This document shows, in pieces, positions 13,713 through 16,869 of a stretch of DNA of 16,869 bases. The notes beneath the pieces are model-generated. The model did not search any database and had not been told where the DNA came from. It was given only the letters and a program-made list of their open reading frames with translations. The stretch is from the NCBI GenBank assembly GCA_015852425.1, contig JAAAIG010000828.1, positions 1-16,869 of the forward strand. The letters run 5' to 3'. This DNA comes from Gryganskiella cystojenkinii (lineage: Eukaryota > Mortierellomycota > Mortierellomycetes > Mortierellales > Mortierellaceae). Positions within the stretch are counted from its first letter, which is position 1, and each line of letters begins with the position of its first letter. The position numbers and the translations under genes are program-made.

Positions 13713-16398
13713 TTAAAGGGCTACAACCGGAGTGGATCCGCGAGCTCTGACGCGGATAGGTAAACCCTTGGCCACAGGCAAGGTCAAACCAGCACCGTAG
13801 CCAGGCTCAGTGTCTGGGTGGACCAACTCAAACTCGAAACGCTTGAAAACAATCGCCATGAACGTGATCGCCTCAATGGTGGCAAACTGTTGTCCCAAAC
13901 AGGTACGAGGTCCTGCATGGAAGGCTGGGAACTTTGTGGGCGAGAACTTGTCACCAGTCAACCAACGTTCGGGGTTGAATTCCTTCGCATCGGGTCCCCA
14001 GATAGCAGTATCGCGACTTTATATCGATGACAAAAAATTGGACATTAGCGAATAGTTTAAGCAATGATTTCTTACGAACAATCAGTCATAGCGAAGAATC
14101 TACAAAACATGCTTACCCCATGGTCCAAGGAGACCACTGGAAGAACTCTCCTTTCTTAATCTCGATTCCGTCTAATACAAGATGGAATAATGTCTGGGTG
14201 AGAACTATGGTCGATTAAGACCAGCAAAGAGTAGACCCCCAAAATGTTTTCAACTTACTGGGAAGGATATCGTCCTCGACGCAGACCTTCATATTACGGG
14301 GAACGCTTGGGTAGAGGCGAAGGGCTTCATACATACTATTGGTCGTCCATCAAACAATAATGATTGGTTACTATCATGGAGCGAACGACTCTCAAATGCG
14401 AGATCATGCTCAGGAATACGTACCAAGCCTCGGCGTATTTCATCTGCTTGGAGGACTCGTACGTGGGCAGGTCATCGCCCAAGACATCGTCAATCTCTTT
14501 CTGCAACTTGCGAACGATAGACTTGTCCGTTGAGGTCTTATGCAAGAGATAGAACATCCAACTAAGAGCCTGCGCAGTTGTGTCGCGTCCAGCAATGATA
14601 AAGTTAAGGATGCTGTCCTTGAGCATATCATCCGAAAGGGGATTACCGTCATCGTCCTTGAGATCCATAAAGAGTTGGAGAAGATCCTTCTGGGGCTTGT
14701 GGTAACCCTCCGAGCGACGCTTGCGAATAATCTCAAGTGAGAAATCGACAATGATCTTCTTATCCTTGGCGATATGTTTACCGACACCGGTCCACCATTC
14801 GATCAGACGCCAAGGTCCCTTGAAGAGACGTTCGCTGACTGTAGCGTTCAAACGATCAAAGGCCGCAGCAAACTCGACCTCTTCCTCAGGGTTGACGAGA
14901 CAGCCAAACGATTGACCGAAAGAGATTCTAATTTGTGATAAGAAAACGAATTAATTAATTGGCAGGGATGTTTCCCCTCGTGGATGCTGGCGTGATATGC
15001 CTATTTCTCGATTGATTTGTGAGTCCTGTCCGTGATTCCAGGACTTCCAATGGTCGTTTAGTGTCCAAGAAAGAAACGAGCCCGAGAGCGCAAGACCTGC
15101 CAGAATCTCAGATTGTGGGTCCGAGCTGTGTAACAGCATCATCCAAGGGCGCGGGCGAAGGGAGGGATTGATCGGCGTCGCACAACACAGCCGAGTAGAA
15201 GAGCTTTCGTTCACTCCACGCGTTCTGAGTGATGATCCATCAGTTCCATTTCATACATTTCACTCTGCATTCAACATGAATAAACGCATCATCACGAATG
15301 TACTTACTCGCCAAAGGAATCCAACGTGAATTTGAGAGCAATATCATGCACATCCACCACCGTTCCATTTTGTGCGACTTTATCAAAGTAATTGGCAACA
15401 ACATTGGACTCTTGCACAAAGACGTTACTGGTGTAGTCTTTGTTTGTGTTGTTTTTTTCAAGGGGGAGTTTGGTTGGTTAGCTATTCACATAACATTCCT
15501 TCTCACGCTTAGTTTTTTTGTGGTTTTAAATTTACCTCGGAAAGCCTTGACGTTGAAGATATGACTGGCCATCTTGCGTTGCCATTTCCAATGCTGTTTG
15601 CAAAAGTGAAAGGTACAGAATGGGAGGTAACAAAGTGGATGGTGTTGGGGTCAGCATGTGAGACAGACGGTGGCTACATAACCTGTTGTTGCGCATGTGT
15701 CTGTCTGTAATCTGAAGTCTGCCTTGTGGAAGAGACAAGGTCGTGTAAGTCTGCAAACTTTAAATCCGTTGGCTCAAAAAGAAAAAAAATCACAAGTGGA
15801 GAAAATGGAAGGGGTCGAGAGTGGAGATTGAAATGAGGAGAGACCAGGGATTGGGAGATTGGAGGTGGAGGGAGGTCTGTGAGCACCGATCAGACGGCCC
15901 CCCCGCTCCCACTCGCTTGTGTAATGCATTCCAATATTATTATTTTACCTGACCATCGGCTCCAAAAATCCCGGCTCCGAGAAGATCCTCCATGGATTCT
16001 CTCAACACCGGTCCCTTTTCATAAGCCCAAAAGTTGGTCTTCAGCACATGCTCCAAGACGTCAGGGTCGTTCACCATGATGGTCCGTCCGAGACCGGTCA
16101 TAGAAAATGTCCAAGTGGTACCATATTTCTCTCCGTAGGCATCATGAAGTTGTGAAATCTGGGTCATTGGCGTGTTCACAAACAGCAGAAGGTTACCGAT
16201 AAAAGGTAAACCCCTGGGACCGGGCAGGTTGGTTCGACGGGTGCCGATAGCGTTGTCACGGTATTTGAGGAGCAGGTAGAGAAAGTAGAGTCCGAGTGCA
16301 GTCCTGGGAGCGTGAGCGCGATCAAAGCTCTTGAGGATGAGACTGAGAACCGCCGAGGATTTGGCGGCCTCTGTGAGATAGTTCAAGGCAACTTCCAT
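13713..16398 (-). CDS. Cytochrome P450, CYP52-like fatty-acid/alkane hydroxylase type
   Basis: Seven exons on the minus strand: 16398-15949, 15593-15536, 15437-15308, 14927-14424, 14335-14259, 14171-14117 and 14016-13713. All introns are GT-AG; the total of 1578 nt gives 525 residues plus TAA. Landmarks: N-terminal membrane anchor about 33-45 (TALGLYFLYLLLKY); hinge LPGPRGLPFIGN 58-69; WKWQRK helix C (about 152-157); I-helix oxygen-binding AGRDTT 325-330; K-helix EALR 384-387 (ExxR); FNPERW 438-443; and heme loop FHAGPRTCLG with thiolate ligand Cys464. These are complete and intact, so the enzyme should be active in the ER with a reductase partner. The HAGPRTCLGQQFA loop, the GAGIFGADG-(splice)-HWKWQRK stretch and the overall length resemble CYP52/CYP86-type omega-hydroxylases. 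The substrate is inferred, not shown. Introns 1 (355 nt) and 3 (380 nt) are long; the others are 87-100 nt. Confidence 0.92.
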
Positions 16399-16869
16399 TT
16401 TTTTAAGAATCTGGGCGAAATTGCAGGAGCAGTAGTGATGGAAAGCTCGACAGGAGGCGCAAATAAGATGATGTGGGAATAAAGATTTTGAAGAAGCGTA
16501 AGATGATGAGAATATGAGAAAAAGGGAGAAAGAAGAGGGAAAGAAAACAGGAGAGTAAAGTAATTTAAACAAAGGTCCGAAGCAAAACTTGGGCTAAAAA
16601 GAGGAGGGAAAGTCCACTCTTTTTCGAAGGATGATGAGTGGGACGGGGTCTCATGCAACGAAATCGAAAGAGTGCTCTCGCGCTATGGAAAGCCAACGGA
16701 AAGCGTACTATAGTTACCAATTTGTACTTCGAGGAAAATACAGTAAAAATAAAGAGGTCCTGAGTACCGACAATTGAGAAGGTCGGGATGGTTTTTGAAT
16801 TCTTTCGGAAAAGATAGTCTCGTCACCAGCCTGACATCGAACACAACCTCCACAAGATGAAATCGCCTA
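16399..16869. other. Upstream region of the P450 gene
   Basis: The last 470 bp are 5' to the P450. The 180 nt nearest the start are strongly purine-rich on the plus strand, hence C/T-rich on the coding strand, as in many fungal leaders. A CCAAT occurs at about 16718. No TATA box close to the start and no further gene are evident before the window ends. Confidence 0.5.

Noticed and set aside
10739..16398. SDR, peroxiredoxin and P450 as a secondary-metabolite gene cluster
   Set aside because: There is no backbone enzyme (PKS, NRPS, terpene synthase), regulator or transporter in the window. The peroxiredoxin is a housekeeping type, so adjacency alone is weak evidence.

Overview
This window looks like nuclear DNA of a filamentous fungus. 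The evidence is short spliceosomal introns (most 50-100 nt, GTAAGT/GTACGT-type donors, TAG/CAG acceptors), AATAAA signals, pyrimidine-rich leaders just before start codons, and a fungal microsomal P450. Two features suggest an early-diverging lineage, most plausibly Mortierellaceae (Mortierella sensu lato): the style of the F-box/leucine-rich proteins (motifs such as WVC-x-DLE-x-F and VLRQLGRLTKLRQL, recalled from family knowledge, not searched) and the P450 type. That placement is inference.

Layout. Positions 1-3900 are a decayed zone with no intact gene. They hold coding-like pieces on both strands that can be spliced or read only across frameshifts: a two-exon minus-strand piece (610-1330), an isolated minus-strand frame (1337-1792), a plus-strand C2H2 zinc-finger relic with an 18-bp tandem repeat and a downstream ELK motif (1962-2863), and another minus-strand two-exon relic (2727-3650). 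About 3.9-5.2 kb is non-coding, with an imperfect inverted duplication. At 5279-5987 (+) lies an intact two-exon gene for a small secreted four-cysteine protein, with a TATA box and an 8-bp-arm palindrome upstream. An intact single-exon F-box-like/LRR gene occupies 6557-8440 (-). It is followed head-to-head by the wreck of a second F-box/LRR gene (about 8700-10193, +).

The right half holds ordinary metabolic genes. These are an NAD(P)-binding extended-SDR/epimerase-like gene (10739-11737, -), a divergently transcribed thioredoxin-type peroxiredoxin of the Ahp1/PRX5 class (12407-12916, +), and a complete seven-exon cytochrome P450 of the CYP52-like fatty-acid/alkane hydroxylase type (13713-16398, -). 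The shared SDR/peroxiredoxin promoter carries two Yap1-type sites (TTACTAA and its reverse complement), which suggests oxidative-stress control.

No tRNA, rRNA, CRISPR array or intact transposon was seen. Reconstruction of the P450 and secreted-protein exons is firm: frames close exactly and family motifs fall in place. The left-end relics are described from what can be read, without an assigned function. No convincing new multi-gene system is visible; the best novelty candidates are the orphan secreted protein with its palindromic promoter element and the unrecognised left-end gene families.
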